Counted from the first letter of the stretch, positions 13,016-26,214 are shown. The stretch: 64,000 nucleotides of DNA from Ophioderma brevispina (GCA_023653785.1 JAMKCH010051382.1:62001-126000), one strand, 5' to 3'. Made by a program: numbers and translations. The notes: generated by a model from the letters alone, not told the origin.

Positions 13016-15335
13016 AAATGACCAAAATACAAACAGCGTTTTCTGTCGCAACTTCAATTAAACTTCAATAACATCTTCCACACAGGGTTTTGTTGGGTAT
13101 ATGTAACTATAAGTGTGTTTCTCCTTGAGAATAAATGTTCAATTGTGAAAGTTTTAAAGGTTTGCACAAGTCACTGAATGAGCAAAGATAGCAATGATGA
13201 GTAGTGCATTGTAACTCATCATGTTTACGATAAAATTACAAAATGAATGCCATCATAAATGTAACCAGCAAATTTAAACTTTTCCTCATGTCCATACACT
13301 GTACAGCTATTAACACGAGTTCTGTGTAAAGTTCATTACAGCAGTCAGGACATTTGAGAAAGTTTGAAGGTTTTGTGTATGTTTTCACATGCAATGGAAC
13401 ACATATTATCGGTATAGTCTGAATTTGACAAAGTAAATCCATGGTGAGAAGTTAATTATAGTCAATCCCAAAATCAAGATACACTCCTTTGGTATGATAC
13501 AGTAGCTTTTGTATTTGTTTGCAGTGAGGAAGATTGCCTGCCCCCTGATGTTGCTATAATAATAAGCCTGTGATTACCTTTGTGTCCTGTGGATGGATAT
13601 TGGTTTTGTGACCAAATTCATCAAAACTGTATTTTTAGTCAATTAATTTGACGCCATCGAATGTAACAGGAGCAAAAAAGAAATCATATTATAATGCATT
13701 TGCATCTGGTCCTTATAGCTATATGGATTTATCATTTTAATATCTAAGGTTCAGTGCTCAGTGGTTTTTAATAAAATCATTCTTTTTTTAATTTTTTAAT
13801 GTGTTTATTTGTTATATTGTTATTATTTTAAATTAATGTAGGCCTATGTCTTGGGAAACATATGTAGGCTATCAAGGGCCTACAGCAGTTGTATTCATTT
13901 TAGGCATTTTACAAGATAAACATAAGATCATACTGTCAGCTCTATATTGACACAAATTGTTGAAAACATGATTTTTAAAGAAAATAACATATTTGCCTGC
14001 AATGGCACTAAAAATAACATTTACCATGAAATTGTATTAGCGGCACCGCTTCTCTGCACCGTTCCTCCAGCCATACCGACTTCGTCAATTGAATGCCATT
14101 CTGCCTATGTTCAAGATTTCTCAATGAAACTTTCCATAACTTAATAAACAATTTGTCAGCGTTCATTTGATACCAAATTACTGCCATATCTCTATACTTC
14201 AAAAAAATTGTTAAAAAAATAAACGACACAGTGAAAAATGTGACTCCACCCCCCTTTGGACGTTCGACGTTCAAAACGCATGCCTTATATTGAGTTTAAT
14301 AATTTATTTGATTTACACTTGGGTTTCCCCTTAGCCCATCGATGGGGACAAAAAAACAACGCATAAAGGACATGGTCCCATAGCTACAATGCTCAAGCAC
14401 GTGTTGTGCACAGTGCCGAGTTCTTCGCGTAACAGGCAACTGGCAACGCCTTATGTGATTGATCATCACGGCTCTTTTTTGACAGTCCCCATAGCGTTTG
14501 TACATCTATATTTGGCATTGAAGGGGGCGTGGAAAAACTGCTTTTCGCTCTTATGTAGCGTGCGGAGTGCAAAAATGGTCAATGTAAAGGTTTTTCCCCA
14601 AGGAATCAAGCTTTCAATGATGTATTGTTCGATGTTTGCAAACACGCTAAGGACATACCCGTAATTCGAGGTAAACTTTAAAAAAAAACAATAAAAAAAA
14701 TACTTCCGCATTATAAAAAAAAAAGGTTAAACTAATTAAGGAAATGTGTTCAAGGTGATACTAAATAAAGAAAAAATAATATTTTCGGAAAGATTTAGTA
14801 TTCTGCCACAGGATACGAATTCGGCAATGTTAACGGTATAAACCGCATGTTAAAGGTGCGAATTTAGTGTGGCAGAATACTAAATTATACCATATTGTCA
14901 AAACAATGACAACATACAGCGCGAAAAATCATTAAAGGAGGCTATCAACACCCAAAAAGTGGACCAAAATCGATGCCGTGTATGAAAACTAGGTCATCAT
15001 CATTCGTCCTCAAGAAAATAACATTTTTTACTTCCCACCAACAGGCACTTTTGTTGGGGAGTTAATGATATTAAAAACCATGTCTTCTGAGTTTGATTCA
15101 TCACCAAATTTGTAGCAAAAAAAAAAACAATGGTTTGTTATAAATCCTGTTATTTCAAAATGTACATTTTTCCATTCAATGACTGCAAACGAATTTCCAC
15201 GTATGACGGGCATTCGAAGTGACACTGGACACCCTAACAGAAGTTTAAAATAATTATGCTCATCACCATCGCTGCCATCATCATCATCCACCATCAACCG
15301 CCATCACCGACCATGTATCATATCTATTCCAACAT
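13016..15335. other. Spacer between the two 5 kb repeats, no gene seen
   Basis: AT-rich sequence separating the direct copies. Small open frames on both strands (for example around 14008-14711) have no recognisable domains, no splice framing and low-complexity composition. One clear inverted-repeat element at 14794-14884 is annotated separately. Confidence 0.5.
14794..14884. mobile_element. 91-bp inverted-repeat element with perfect 17-bp arms
   Basis: TTTAGTATTCTGCCACA at 14794-14810 is the exact reverse complement of 14868-14884. The interior is itself imperfectly palindromic (GAATTCGGCAATGTTAAC against GCATGTTAAAGGTGCGAATT). It looks like a very short MITE or solo terminal hairpin. The flanks do not give a clear target-site duplication. 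Confidence 0.7.
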
Positions 15336-18300
15336 GACTCTTCTAACATGTGTCTAATAAGAGTCACAAATTTTGCCAAAGACATCGATGTATGTGAAAT
15401 TGGCTTCAAACATTTTTTTATTGTTATTATCCCAAATTTGTTCAGCGGTTCGCGAAGCTTACCTGTAATGTCCCCTTTAGTGTTTATTTTATGTGGTAAA
15501 CCATCGTAAAAACGCTGAAAATGACGATAAACCAGGGGGGGGGTGGACATGCCAACCTAACAAACAGCAATTCAAAACTTCCGGGTGCTAGTCTGTTTCA
15601 AGAACTTAACGTTAGGAGTGCGCCTTACTGCCATATCGAACGGTTACATCACAGACTTTACTAAAGACTAGGCCAGGCCTGGTCACGAATATTTAAATCT
15701 AATGACCTTATTGAAATAACACTATTTTTGCAGCGGGGTTAATCCACTAACACCGACGGATTTTGAAGTCAATATTTTTTTCTTAATTTATCATGATATT
15801 ACTAAATCTTTTGGACCAGGTTTAAGAGATAAAGATTTTTTTTTATGTCACTGGACCGAGACTGCCATATAATGCACGTAGCATTCCCAAATTACCGTTG
15901 GAAAGCCCCAATGCCCAAATCGAGCAAATATCGTGTCCTACCCCCCCTGCGAGAAACTGTTCTAACGTCCTCCAGCACTCCATTTAACAGAAAGGTCATT
16001 GGAGGTCACGGAGGTCAACGTTTTCAGTGGCAATTGGTAGCATCATCATCAATTTAGTCATTTATACATTTGAATGTTTCTTAGTTTCGTTTTCAAATGA
16101 ATTAGTGCGAAGTTTATATGTGTGTTTTGTTTTGTGAATATTATTTTTTCTTGATTTCTATGTGTATTGGGGGATGATTGATTTTAAATTATATCGGAAA
16201 AATACTTTTGCAACCAATAATGCCTCTACCAGTTACTTGCTATGTTTGGCCGACTACCCGCTGATATTAATAGCATAGGCGCTCTTAACTGGCGTTTATA
16301 AATAGGCCGTGCACTTGCTTCAAACTCTTAAAAGGATCCATGATTATATTTATATAGGCTTAATCGTGAGTTTTGTAGTAAGGTTACGCTTGGATTGTTT
16401 TGCAGACGGTATAGTCCCATCGATTGAGAGTCTCAGATAAAGTTACAAATAAACTACACTGTCCAATGTGCCTAACCAAAACTGTAAATACATTGTTGAC
16501 ATCATGGAGAAAAGATTCATGTTTAACTCTTTTCCTTGCAAACACTTTACATCTGAAATGTTCATTTCCAAGGACATTTCTTATATTTGTCGAAGTTTCT
16601 ACTATTTAATCCGTATTTATAAGTATGGCCTAGGCTTAATGCAAAACACTATTACTCAAACAGAGATGTTGTGTGTATTTTTTCTAACCACTACATGTAT
16701 TTGGCTAAAGAGTATAATTTGTCTTCCGTGGCCAGGTATATTCCAAATGTGAAGAAGTAGTGACTTTATATGTTCAGTTTGATACCCAATGAAAATGAAG
16801 ACATTTTAATTGGAGGCCTCCTAGACCTATATGTGTTTATTTAATGTGTTTGTTTGTTGGTTACTTTGGAGGTTACGTTCCTTTGGTTGTTTGTTTGCTC
16901 AGTTAGTTGGATTGCTGTTGTTCCTTTTTTTTTGATTTTTTTATGTTTTTTGGTTTTTGTTTTTTTTGTGTGTGTATGGTTTGTTTTGATTGTTTCAAGT
17001 CCTACTTTTCAAAATATCCCCTTTTAACACTGTCCTTTGTAGAATGCAGAAAATTTGTTGTTTGGAGATTGGCCGGATTTGCTACAGTGAATGCAATTGG
17101 CCGGCCCATCCCTATGGTTGGATTATTGGCCGCTTAGTCATCTGTAGCAATCAGGCGATAGCTATTAAGTATTGCAAACTATTATCCATTTCTCTTCCTC
17201 GAGTCAGGTTCGTCACTTCGCTCATGTCAGATGTTTTTGGGTTTGCTATTTGCCCCGCCTATCTACGCGCGCGGGTGTAGGCCTATGCTAGCGCTTTGAA
17301 TAAACGCCCGCGATTGCCAATGTTGCGGCCATCCCTTGCGATACACACTGACGGCACTGACTCTAGGAAAATTAACGTATTTGGTTTCGTGCTGCATTCG
17401 AGGGGGTGACATGGTCATGTAGGTGGATGTATGGCCCCTACCAACGCGAGATGTACCATTTCCGGAATATTGTCATTTCATATCATTTAAAGGGCAGCTA
17501 TTGGTTGTTCTGTTTATCTTTTTGTTTACGTTGTTATTTGTTGTTCTAACCCAAACGTTTACCATTTGGTAAAAATCCTTGATAACGTATATACAAGTTT
17601 TTGATTGGTCCGTCAAGATTTTGGGGTTGATTAGGGGTTGATCTGTGAAACCAATTTGGGTGCTTTGATTGGGTCGGTCATGGGTGTTCATAACCACATA
17701 CGACCTCGTGCTCGTTTGTTATGCATACCAAACAAACAAACAGAAATCCCTTCACAGTGGATTGATTCGTCACTCCAGCGTTTTAGAATAAGAAAATATT
17801 CCTTAACAACATAAAAAATGCAGAATTTTTCGTCAAGATTTCGCTTTTTACGTATCCAACCATGGCAACGTCTGAAATTTGGATTTCTTGGCCGCCCTCC
17901 CCGGCTTTTCACATATTACTCAGGTATTTCAGGGACCCGGAGTCCCGGGTCTGTGAAGCTTGACTTTCATCCTACCCTCGAAAAAATTGTACAATCTCTT
18001 GACCCGCAGCTTTTTGAACATATCCTCTTAAGTGTCAGCCGTAGTCGGCGTTCCTTTACCAATAAGTGTCAGCCGAAGTCGGCTTTCCTTTCCCAATATT
18101 CTAAATTCCTGTTGTCCCAAGTCGTTTTGACTCGCGGCTCTTTGCACTTCATCTATGATATCTCAATAGTCAGCGAGTATTTCCGTCGTCGCAATTCATA
18201 AGTGATCCATCACATTATTAACCTGACCAAGAATATAGGTGATCGCAATTAAATCTAATGTTTATCTGCTTGACTGCCAGTACGTCTCAAAAATAACGTC

Positions 18301-20176
18301 AATTACGAGATTTGAATCGTACCTTTGTTTCCGTCATAGAACTACATTAGGGCTCGATCGCCTTTCCAGACTGAACAATCAAGTGTGAAGATGCTGTTTA
18401 TTTATACTCATTGCATTACATTTTAAGAGGCACTAGTACTGAGAATACCTACAAAACATCCCAAAAACAGATGACCGATCTTACTATTGAATTGAATTCT
18501 ATTGTTGGTCTGCTTGAGCGCGCAAGTGGCTTTAGGCAACCAGGCAAGAAGCGTCAATCACGCCACATATAGCGCTTTAGCCATGCCAGTTCAGTACACA
18601 TGTTCATCTTTTATCACTGATAATTATGATATCTATGAATATTCAACGTAATTGGAAGACAGTGACTTTCAAGCATTCTCTGAGCATGCTCATATTAGTA
18701 GCCCCGCCATGCATGACTCTCTCCTCAGTGCATGCATGGGTAGGGTCCAGGCAGGTGGTCCAGGCATCAATTCACGCTACATCATCCATTAACATTTTTT
18801 TTTTAAGATTTTTATTTTTTTTATTTTTTTTATTTTTTGTATTTTTGTTCCTACATAAGTAGTTATAATGGAATTGTACGTAATGGAATTGGAAGTTTTC
18901 TTTGACAAAACAAGTACTAGTTTTGTCTTCTAAATTGGTTGACGGTTTATACGGCTGACATGGGGAGGGGATTTTTCTACAAGAAAGTTTTGTCCCATAG
19001 TGGGGTTGGTTTGTCTATAAGGGATGCAGCCGAGACACACACATGCCTTCATTTACCATTAAAGGGTCATTCCTTCGTTTTCCAATTAAAGGTCATTCCT
19101 TCATTTTCCAATTAAAGGGTCATTCCTTCATTTTCCAATTAAAGGGTCATCCTTCATTACCAATTAAAGGTCATTCCTTCATTACCAATTAAAGGGTCAT
19201 TCCTTCATTTTCCAATTAAAGGGTCATTCCTTCATTTTCCAATTAAAGGGTCATTCCTTCATTTTCCCAATTAAAGGGCATTCTTTCATTTTCCAATTAA
19301 AGGGTCATTCCTTCATTTTCCATTAACGGGTCATTCCTTAATTTTCCAATTAAAGGGTCCTTCCTTAATTTTCCAATTAAAGGGTCATTCCTTAATTTTC
19401 CAATTAAAGAGTCACTCCTTTATTTACCCATTAAAGAGTCTTCCTTAATTTTCCAACAAAGGGTCATTCCTTCATTTTCCAATTAAGGGTCCATTCCTTC
19501 CATTTACCATTAAAAGGGTCATTCCTTCATTTTCCCAATTAAAGGTCATTCCTTCATTTACCATTAAGGGTCTTCTTTCAATTTTACAAATTACGGGTCA
19601 TTCCTTCATTTCACAAGTAGGTCCTTCCCCTTCGTTTTCCAATTAAAGGTCTATCCTCATTTTCCCAATTAAAGGGTCATTCCTTCATTGCCAATTAAAG
19701 GGTCAATCCTTCATTTGCCAATTAAAGGGTCATTCATTCATTTACTAATCACCAATTAAAGGGTCATTCCTTATTTTTACCAATAAAGGGGCATTTTTCA
19801 ATTTCCAATTAAAGTGTCATCATCCATCTTGTACGAATTAAAGGGCCCAATTGAATATTTACAAATCAAGGGAATCTCACTCATTACCCAATTGAAATTT
19901 ACCCACAAAAGAGTAAAGCCTGGCCGTAAGGCACAGGCGTTGGCTCTTTGTAAAGCCTGGCCGTTAAAAAAACAACGGTACAAAATTTTGACACTTCAAT
20001 TTTCACAATAAATACAATTTTGACCCTTTTTTTCATTTTGACTCTTGACAACTTGACCGTCAATGGTCTTTGACTCTTGGGAAACCAGTTCTTCTAAAAA
20101 CTGTCCTCGATGGCTATATAGAAATTGACATCGTGCAACAAGAGATTTCACAAATGCAAGGTGTCCCTTAAAAACA
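15336..20176 (+). repeat. Copy B of the ~5 kb directly repeated block
   Basis: Collinear with 7945-13015 at an offset of about 7.4 kb at the start and about 7.15 kb at the end, so the difference is spread over many indels. It contains the same ordered landmarks, including the minisatellite and the 'gagtaaagcctg...gttaaaaaaac' tail near 19915. No conserved protein frame survives in both copies. It ends near 20176, where the two sequences diverge after 'gtgtcc(c)tta'. Confidence 0.8.
19045..19860 (+). repeat. 27-bp minisatellite, copy B
   Basis: About 30 units of the same 27-bp repeat as at 11815-12720 (TTTTCCAATTAAAGGGTCAT + TCCTTCA). Many adjacent units at 19080-19330 are identical or nearly so. 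The array is therefore visibly more homogeneous than copy A, suggesting more recent amplification or conversion. Confidence 0.9.
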
Positions 20177-21740
20177 AATGAAAGTACTGATTTTGCTGGC
20201 CTATGTGAAGCTTTTCAGCAAAAACCTCCCCATCAAGATTAAGGTCTTATAAATGTTTTCTTTGTACAAATTGTGAAATTTCTCTTCTAATTTCATATAG
20301 GAGCAAATATGAAATTCAGCCTGTTTTTATATTGAAATATTACAAAATCATGAATTTAATAAAAAATTTTTCTCTTTTAAGACATTTCTGTAGCCAAATA
20401 CAAGGTAGAAATCTATTGATGTCTAATCTATATGAAACTACTATTATGACACAATATTTGGGTGCCTCAAAAATCTGCTGTATCATTTATATAATATTTT
20501 TATTATAAATTACGAATGGTTTATGGTCTACCTGAATAGACAAAGTTGATAAAGAGAAATGAAAAATATTGTTTTCTGCATATATTTATTGTTTTGAGAG
20601 GTCCAAAAATCTAATTTTATCTGATTTTTTTTGCATCATGGTATTGTAAATAACGCTTGGGGGTGGTTGTCACCACTGCAAATATTGCATTTTCTTCGCG
20701 TCTAATTTCATCTATAATCTGTCTTAAACTGTGTTTCTATAAACAAAGGGCATCGGTAAGAAGCCATTTGTGGACTAGAAACCCTGATTCGTATTTGAAA
20801 ATTGGCATTTCAATTTTCAACAACTGAGATACTATGGATCAAACGGCAAAAAAAAACAACACAGCATACGTTAGCGTCGAGTCAGGGCCCGAGTCAGGGG
20901 TGCAAAATGAATGTCCTTTCGATTTTCGTATCAGGAGGTATTGTTTGCGTATTCACGCATGCGACGACGCCTTACACATCAGGTCAGTGAGCGCGTGTTA
21001 GCTAGAGTACGCGAATTACCGTGCGGTCTGCCATGCCTCTGGCTCAGTGGCCTCATTCATACGGGGTAGCGAGGCGCACCGAGTAATTCCCGTGTCATAG
21101 CAACGATCGCGGCGTAGCCACTATCTTCACAGTTTGGAAGGGGTACTAGCATACAAGGTAAACACACAACTCCAACTAGTTAAAAGAAAAAATAATGTAG
21201 TTTAAATTTTTAAAAATCTCCGAAATTTTCTAACATCGTCTAAAATCATATAAAAACATCACTGTACTAAATTTATAAAATAAGAATTTAATAATATTTT
21301 ACAAGTATTTTCTTTTACTCTTCTTAGACTCTAAGAAGACTTTTTTCGCTCGCCTCTAATATGCCTCGATTGTTCGCCATCGAGGCAAAAATTGAGTGAA
21401 ATTACTATTACTAATAAACAGAACGGATGGTTTTGATGTGTTCACCCAGGAGGGGAAGGTCGGCTTTATTACATCCTCGGAGAATAGCAAGCACTTTATA
21501 AATCCCAGTAAACATGTATAAAGATTCTATGATGTTAAAAGCTCATGATATGGTCATTTTTAAATAATCCGTAAAATTCAGTAGGGTTTGCTGACGTGAA
21601 ATGGAATTTTCCTAAACGTAGTGAGGCCTTCGTTCGTGTAAACGTTTAAACGGATACACGTCACAGCACTACAAGATCCCGACATACCATCATCATATTT
21701 GCGTTACAGTGAGCTAAGCTCGTGGGGAACAGTAAGTAAA
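20177..21740. other. No gene seen
   Basis: AT-rich sequence to about 20880, then a short GC-richer patch (about 20985-21130) with several CpGs but no reading frame, tRNA or splice-framed exon that I can support. The remainder to 21740 is plain AT-rich DNA. Confidence 0.45.
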
Positions 21741-21744
21741 CAAA

Positions 21745-22100
21745 CAGTAAAAATTATAGTCCAGAGGATCAGCAAAAACTCGTGCACTTTGTGATAGAAA
21801 TATGACAGTTGGCACACACTTAATATGGACTATAATTAACTATTTCAAGACGGACCCCAGCTGGATTTGACCTTTGGCGGCCATTATGGCCATTTTTCAA
21901 AATGGCCGCCATTTTGTAGTTGCAATGCCTCCTATCGCGGTTAATAATACTGACACGAGCTTGATCTTTGTGTCTATACCGTTTTCAGGGGAGGAATCTA
22001 AATATGACGTTACTTTCAAAGATCTCGTGTCCTTCATTTTGTTTTCCAAGTGGCGTCAATGTACACTAAAACTGATACTTTTTGTTATAGCTTTACACAA
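21745..22100 (+). repeat. Dispersed repeat with GGCGGCCAT motif, copy 1
   Basis: It matches 30260-30620 in inverted orientation: 'cgtgcactttgtgatagaa', 'ccccagctggatttgacct', 'caaaatggccgccatt' and 'tttgtgtctatacc' occur in the same order. The sequence from 22100 to 23190 beyond it has no gene that I can support. Confidence 0.75.
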
Positions 22101-23190
22101 AATAATGAATTAATTGATTTTGGTGTATATTATGTTTTTTCAGGGTCAAGAATACAATATAATATTAAATTTTAATTCATGGCTACAGCGTCCTTATAAT
22201 TCCTATATTTCCTGTATTTTTTACCCTCTCTATAATCCCTAGACATTTCCACAATCCCTATAATTCCCTATAATTTTTTTTCTCCACAGAAATTAAGATT
22301 GATGTTTTGACTGATTTTCACAGAATTGATCAAACTACTACCTTTCAGGGTCCATGTTCATTACAGGGTGCTCTAAAACAATACTACAAAATTGGGTATC
22401 TCCATCTTAATTAGCATGTGTATAGGTAAAGAGTCCACTTTCATCAAGCCCTTTGTCATTTTTAGGACTTTCTGGATTTTGGGAGTGACTTTGTTTGAGG
22501 CAAATCTTTTTAAGAGTAACCCAATCTGCAAAATTTCTTTTGTCATAAATCAATACCTGCTTTTAATACTCTTACAATACAGTAGTCAGAGTTAGTAAAC
22601 TCGGACTACACATCAACAAATGAAGCAAATTTGACTCCACCGGGATGGGGGTTACTCAGATTTCGTTTGATTGAGAGTGTGCGGCTGAGGCCTTAAAACC
22701 CTTAACCATTTATAAGGGTCATTTTTGGTAAAAAAGATAATAATTTCTGAGGATTTTGCTTACAATCTGTATCTTTTTTCAAGACATTTTTGGGGCTTGG
22801 GTACAATCCCCAGAAGATCTTGGTTTTTTAACCATGTTTTGAGGGAAATGACAACTTGTGCACCACATTGCCACATTAGCTAACGCAAAATGTATAAATT
22901 GGTATGAGATTCAGATCTGTAGGTCAAAGCAAAGGTGAAGGTAACATCTATGAAATTGTATTGTGTTTTCCACTCTTCTTAATCACCTTCATTGCTATAT
23001 AAAATATCTCTCTCTCAACCCACTGATTGGCAAACAAGCTCACATCCTGCTTACTCTACACATTGACCGATTAACTTATGTACTTTGTGAAAAGAATCAC
23101 TGACTCAAGATTCGCCAGGTGGGAACACAGATTGATTTCTAAAGATCCCTATGTGACCTTTGACCTAATTGGTTAAAACTAAAAAATTCA

Positions 23191-23815
23191 GCATTCAGTG
23201 CCAAAAAATTGCAGGTCATTTCAAGGTCATGTGGGGTCATCCAAGGTCAAATCACTAAGTAGGTGGTAGGATGATGAAACTTGGTGGTGTGGTCAGCATT
23301 CAGTGCCAAAAAAATTGCAGGTCATTTCAAGGTCATGTGGGGTCATCCAAGGTCAAATCACTAAGTAGGTGGTAGGATGATGAAACTTGGTGGGTGTGGT
23401 CAGCATTCAGTGCCAAAAAAATTGCAGGTCATTTCAAGGTCATGTGGGGTCATCCAAGGTCAAATCACTAAGTAGGTGGTAGGATGATGAAACTTGGTGG
23501 GTGTGGTCAACATTCAGTGCCAGAAATTTTGATGGTGTTTTCAAGGTCTGCGGGGTCATTCAAGGTCAAATGGGATAAAATTGCTATAACCCGTGTCAAA
23601 TGTGGTAGGATGATGAAACTTGGTGGGTGTGGTCAGCATTCACTGCCAAAAAAAATTGAAGGTCATTTCAAGGTCATGTGGGGTCATCCAAGGTCAAATC
23701 ACTAAGTAGGTGGTAGGATGATGAAACTTGGTGGGTGTGGTCAGCATTCAGTGCCAAAAAAATTGCAGGTCATTTCAAGGTCAAGTAGGCGTCATCTAAG
23801 GTCAAATACTACAAA
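23191..23815 (+). repeat. ~107-bp tandem satellite rich in AGGTCA half-sites
   Basis: Six units start at about 23191, 23296, 23403, 23510, 23636 and 23743; the fourth is longer and diverged. Each typical unit reads from 'gcattcagtgcc' through 'gatgaaacttggtgg'. The conserved centre carries four direct hexamers: AGGTCA, 5-base gap, AGGTCA, 4-base gap, GGGTCA, 4-base gap, AGGTCA. The unit is not coding. This repeat style recurs in degenerate form at 38190-38430 and 46050-46490. Confidence 0.9.
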
Positions 23816-23999
23816 TAGTTAAATAGTTGTATGGTCAGTGTAGTCAACCCAATTGATACCATCAAATTGCAAACTGCTATGGCAGCAGTCTCAGTGGTTT
23901 GAGAACAACTTATTTCCATCAGAATTCTCCCTGTGATCTTAAAATTATATTCCCTCCATTTACTATTGCGACGGGCGGGGGGGACCTTTGTGGTTCGAG

Positions 24000-24145
24000 A
24001 ACCGCCTTGTTCCAATATGGCCGCCAATTTAAACCCAAATATCGTTGTTAAAAATAATCATACTGAATTGATTTTTGTGTCCATACCGATGTTTTCAAGG
24101 CCAACTAAACCAATTATGACAACAATATTAAAAGGGTAGTTCATG
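24000..24145 (+). repeat. Fragment of the GGCGGCCAT dispersed repeat
   Basis: Contains 'ccaatatggccgccaattt' and 'tttttgtgtccataccgatg', the same ordered words as at 21745-22100 and 30260-30620, in + orientation. It is a partial copy without boundaries I can define. Confidence 0.6.
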
Positions 24146-24450
24146 ATCCACTTACCTAAAAATTAGATTTTTACATCATTTCAACCGTTAGCTTAAGTAT
24201 AATATTTATCTTAAATTTTAATCAAGCGCGATATATGCCATTGCCTACGTACTCAGGGCGCCGTGGTGGACCTCCCAAAGCTCTTACAACACGAGTAAAT
24301 GCAGAACGGTAAATAAATCGATTTTAGATGTAAGAGGAATCTGAGAGGACGGGTATGGATCGGCAGCCAAATTCACGTACAAACGTGACACTACCTCTAC
24401 AATAAATCGAAACCAGTTACAACAACCCTACGTCATAATACACGAGCATT

Positions 24451-24729
24451 AGGCGAGGGGGTCATTATTTACGCCAGGGGAGAATGGAGGATTTGAGGGG
24501 GAACCCGAATTTTTTGTAAGAGAGGGGAAACGTTTAAATTTTCATCAACGAGAGAGAGGGAAGAAAGACACGTGTAAATGCGGAAATCCGCCTGATCATC
24601 AAGAGGGGAGTGTGAAACTTTTTGAACGGAGCAGAGGGGGGAACGCAAATTTTTGCCCCCCCCCCCCCCCTGAATAAAGTTGAAATTCTCCATTCCCCAC
24701 CCCCGGCATAAATAATGATCGCTCCCTTA
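24451..24729 (+). mobile_element. MITE-like element, family 'GGGTCATTATTTACGCC', copy 1
   Basis: The left end GTCATTATTTACGCCAGGGG and the right end, read inward, GATCATTATTTATGCCGGGG are inverted repeats. The interior alternates GGGGGAACC-type words with AT-rich spacers and carries a C run at about 24654-24670. A second direct-orientation copy lies at 30917-31175. Target duplication is uncertain. Confidence 0.7.
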
Positions 24730-25425
24730 GTAAAGTAAAAGTGTACTTAGTTTTTTTTCAATAGCCTATACGGTCAAACACCAAACAGAAATTGTAATAT
24801 TAAAAAGACTTTTCCGATTCCATCTCAACAGTCTGTCCAGCCTACTGATCGAGTGATTGCTAGAAATGAGCCATCATTCACTCTCCACTCTAGTCTCAAT
24901 TATATTATTGCACAAAATTACATTGAAATCTGCACGTCCCTGGTTTTGATGCTACATGAGCAGGAAGGGTGTTGCATAAGCCTACGAGAATGGAGAAATG
25001 ATCTCTGTGGGAGGCCAAGTTGGACCTTGGGATTTTCACAGCAAGGTCATAGATCTGACTGAGCCTTAAGGCGAGGGTCAACTGAGAGCAGTAGGGTGGT
25101 TCACATTAAATTTGAGTCTCTCCCTAGATTATTTGTTCTACACAGAATTGTTCCTCTTGTCAAACTATTGAAAAACTGTTTGATCATCCGAAAACGGACA
25201 TTCCGTTACCAAGTTATAGCCTTCTAAAGATTTACGAAACAGCGTTTTTACCCCTTTTGACGTATTTTGCTGAAATGATGATTTTTTAGCGTAGTTAAGG
25301 ATATCAATTTGAGAATATACTTTTGGTGTTTGTGATTCATTTTAATTTGTTAATTTGAATGCGTCTTCATGCAAAAAGTTAAATAGAATAGTCTTGGTTT
25401 TTATACCTTTTATATTACAACACTT

Positions 25426-25880
25426 TCAAAATGGCCGAATTACCAAAATGCACTTTCGCAGGCCTGGAATTCAATAATTTTGGCACAATTGGGCATATTT
25501 AGCAGAATTAAGTTTGTGGAAAGAGGTTAGAACAACTAGGTTTTTTTTGTGTTGGTTTATCTATTTTATCATCATGTAAATAAGAAAAATGCTAATTTTT
25601 GAAATTTCCTACTTTTAGGACCCTTAAAAAATGGCCAAAATCACCAAAATGCACTTTCGCAGGCCTGCAATTTGATAATTTTGGCACAATTGGGCATATT
25701 TTAGGCAGATGATAAGTTTATGAAAAAAGATTAGAGCCCCTTGGGTTTTTTTTTGTGTTGCTTTTATGCTAGTTTAATGCATTATAAATAAAGAAAAATG
25801 TCCTAATATGCTGAAATTTCTTCTTTAGTGACACTTAAAAATGGACGAAATCACCAAAAAAGATCTTTGTGAAACATGCT
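25426..25880 (+). repeat. ~200-210 bp tandem repeat, three units
   Basis: Unit starts are marked by AATGG(C/A)C-GAAAT/TACCAAAA at about 25431, 25631 and 25841. The first two units share 'aaaatgcactttcgcaggcc' and 'ataattttggcacaattggg'. The third is cut short. The flanks (25080-25425 and 25880-26210) are AT-rich with no gene seen. Confidence 0.75.
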
Positions 25881-26214
25881 TCGAACCATTTAATTTGAAT
25901 TTCCATGATTTAAGTAGAAGTGTGTCAAATATGCCTTCTTGTCTACTTTAGACCCTTTTTTAATGAGTTGAAATTATCGAAATCATGGTACTTTGGCAGG
26001 GCGTATGCCGACAAGTAATGATTTTCAACTAATTCCTGGATTGAACAGGTGAAAAAAAATAAGACTTTAGAAATATTTATTTTGGGTTATTGGCCTAATG
26101 CCAAAGTAACATGTATAAACCATTTTAATGCAGAGTCAATAATTTTCTATTTTCTTTTTTGTTAATTCATGTTACTTGATAAGGACTAAGCCTAAGGGAA
26201 AAGTAAATATATTA

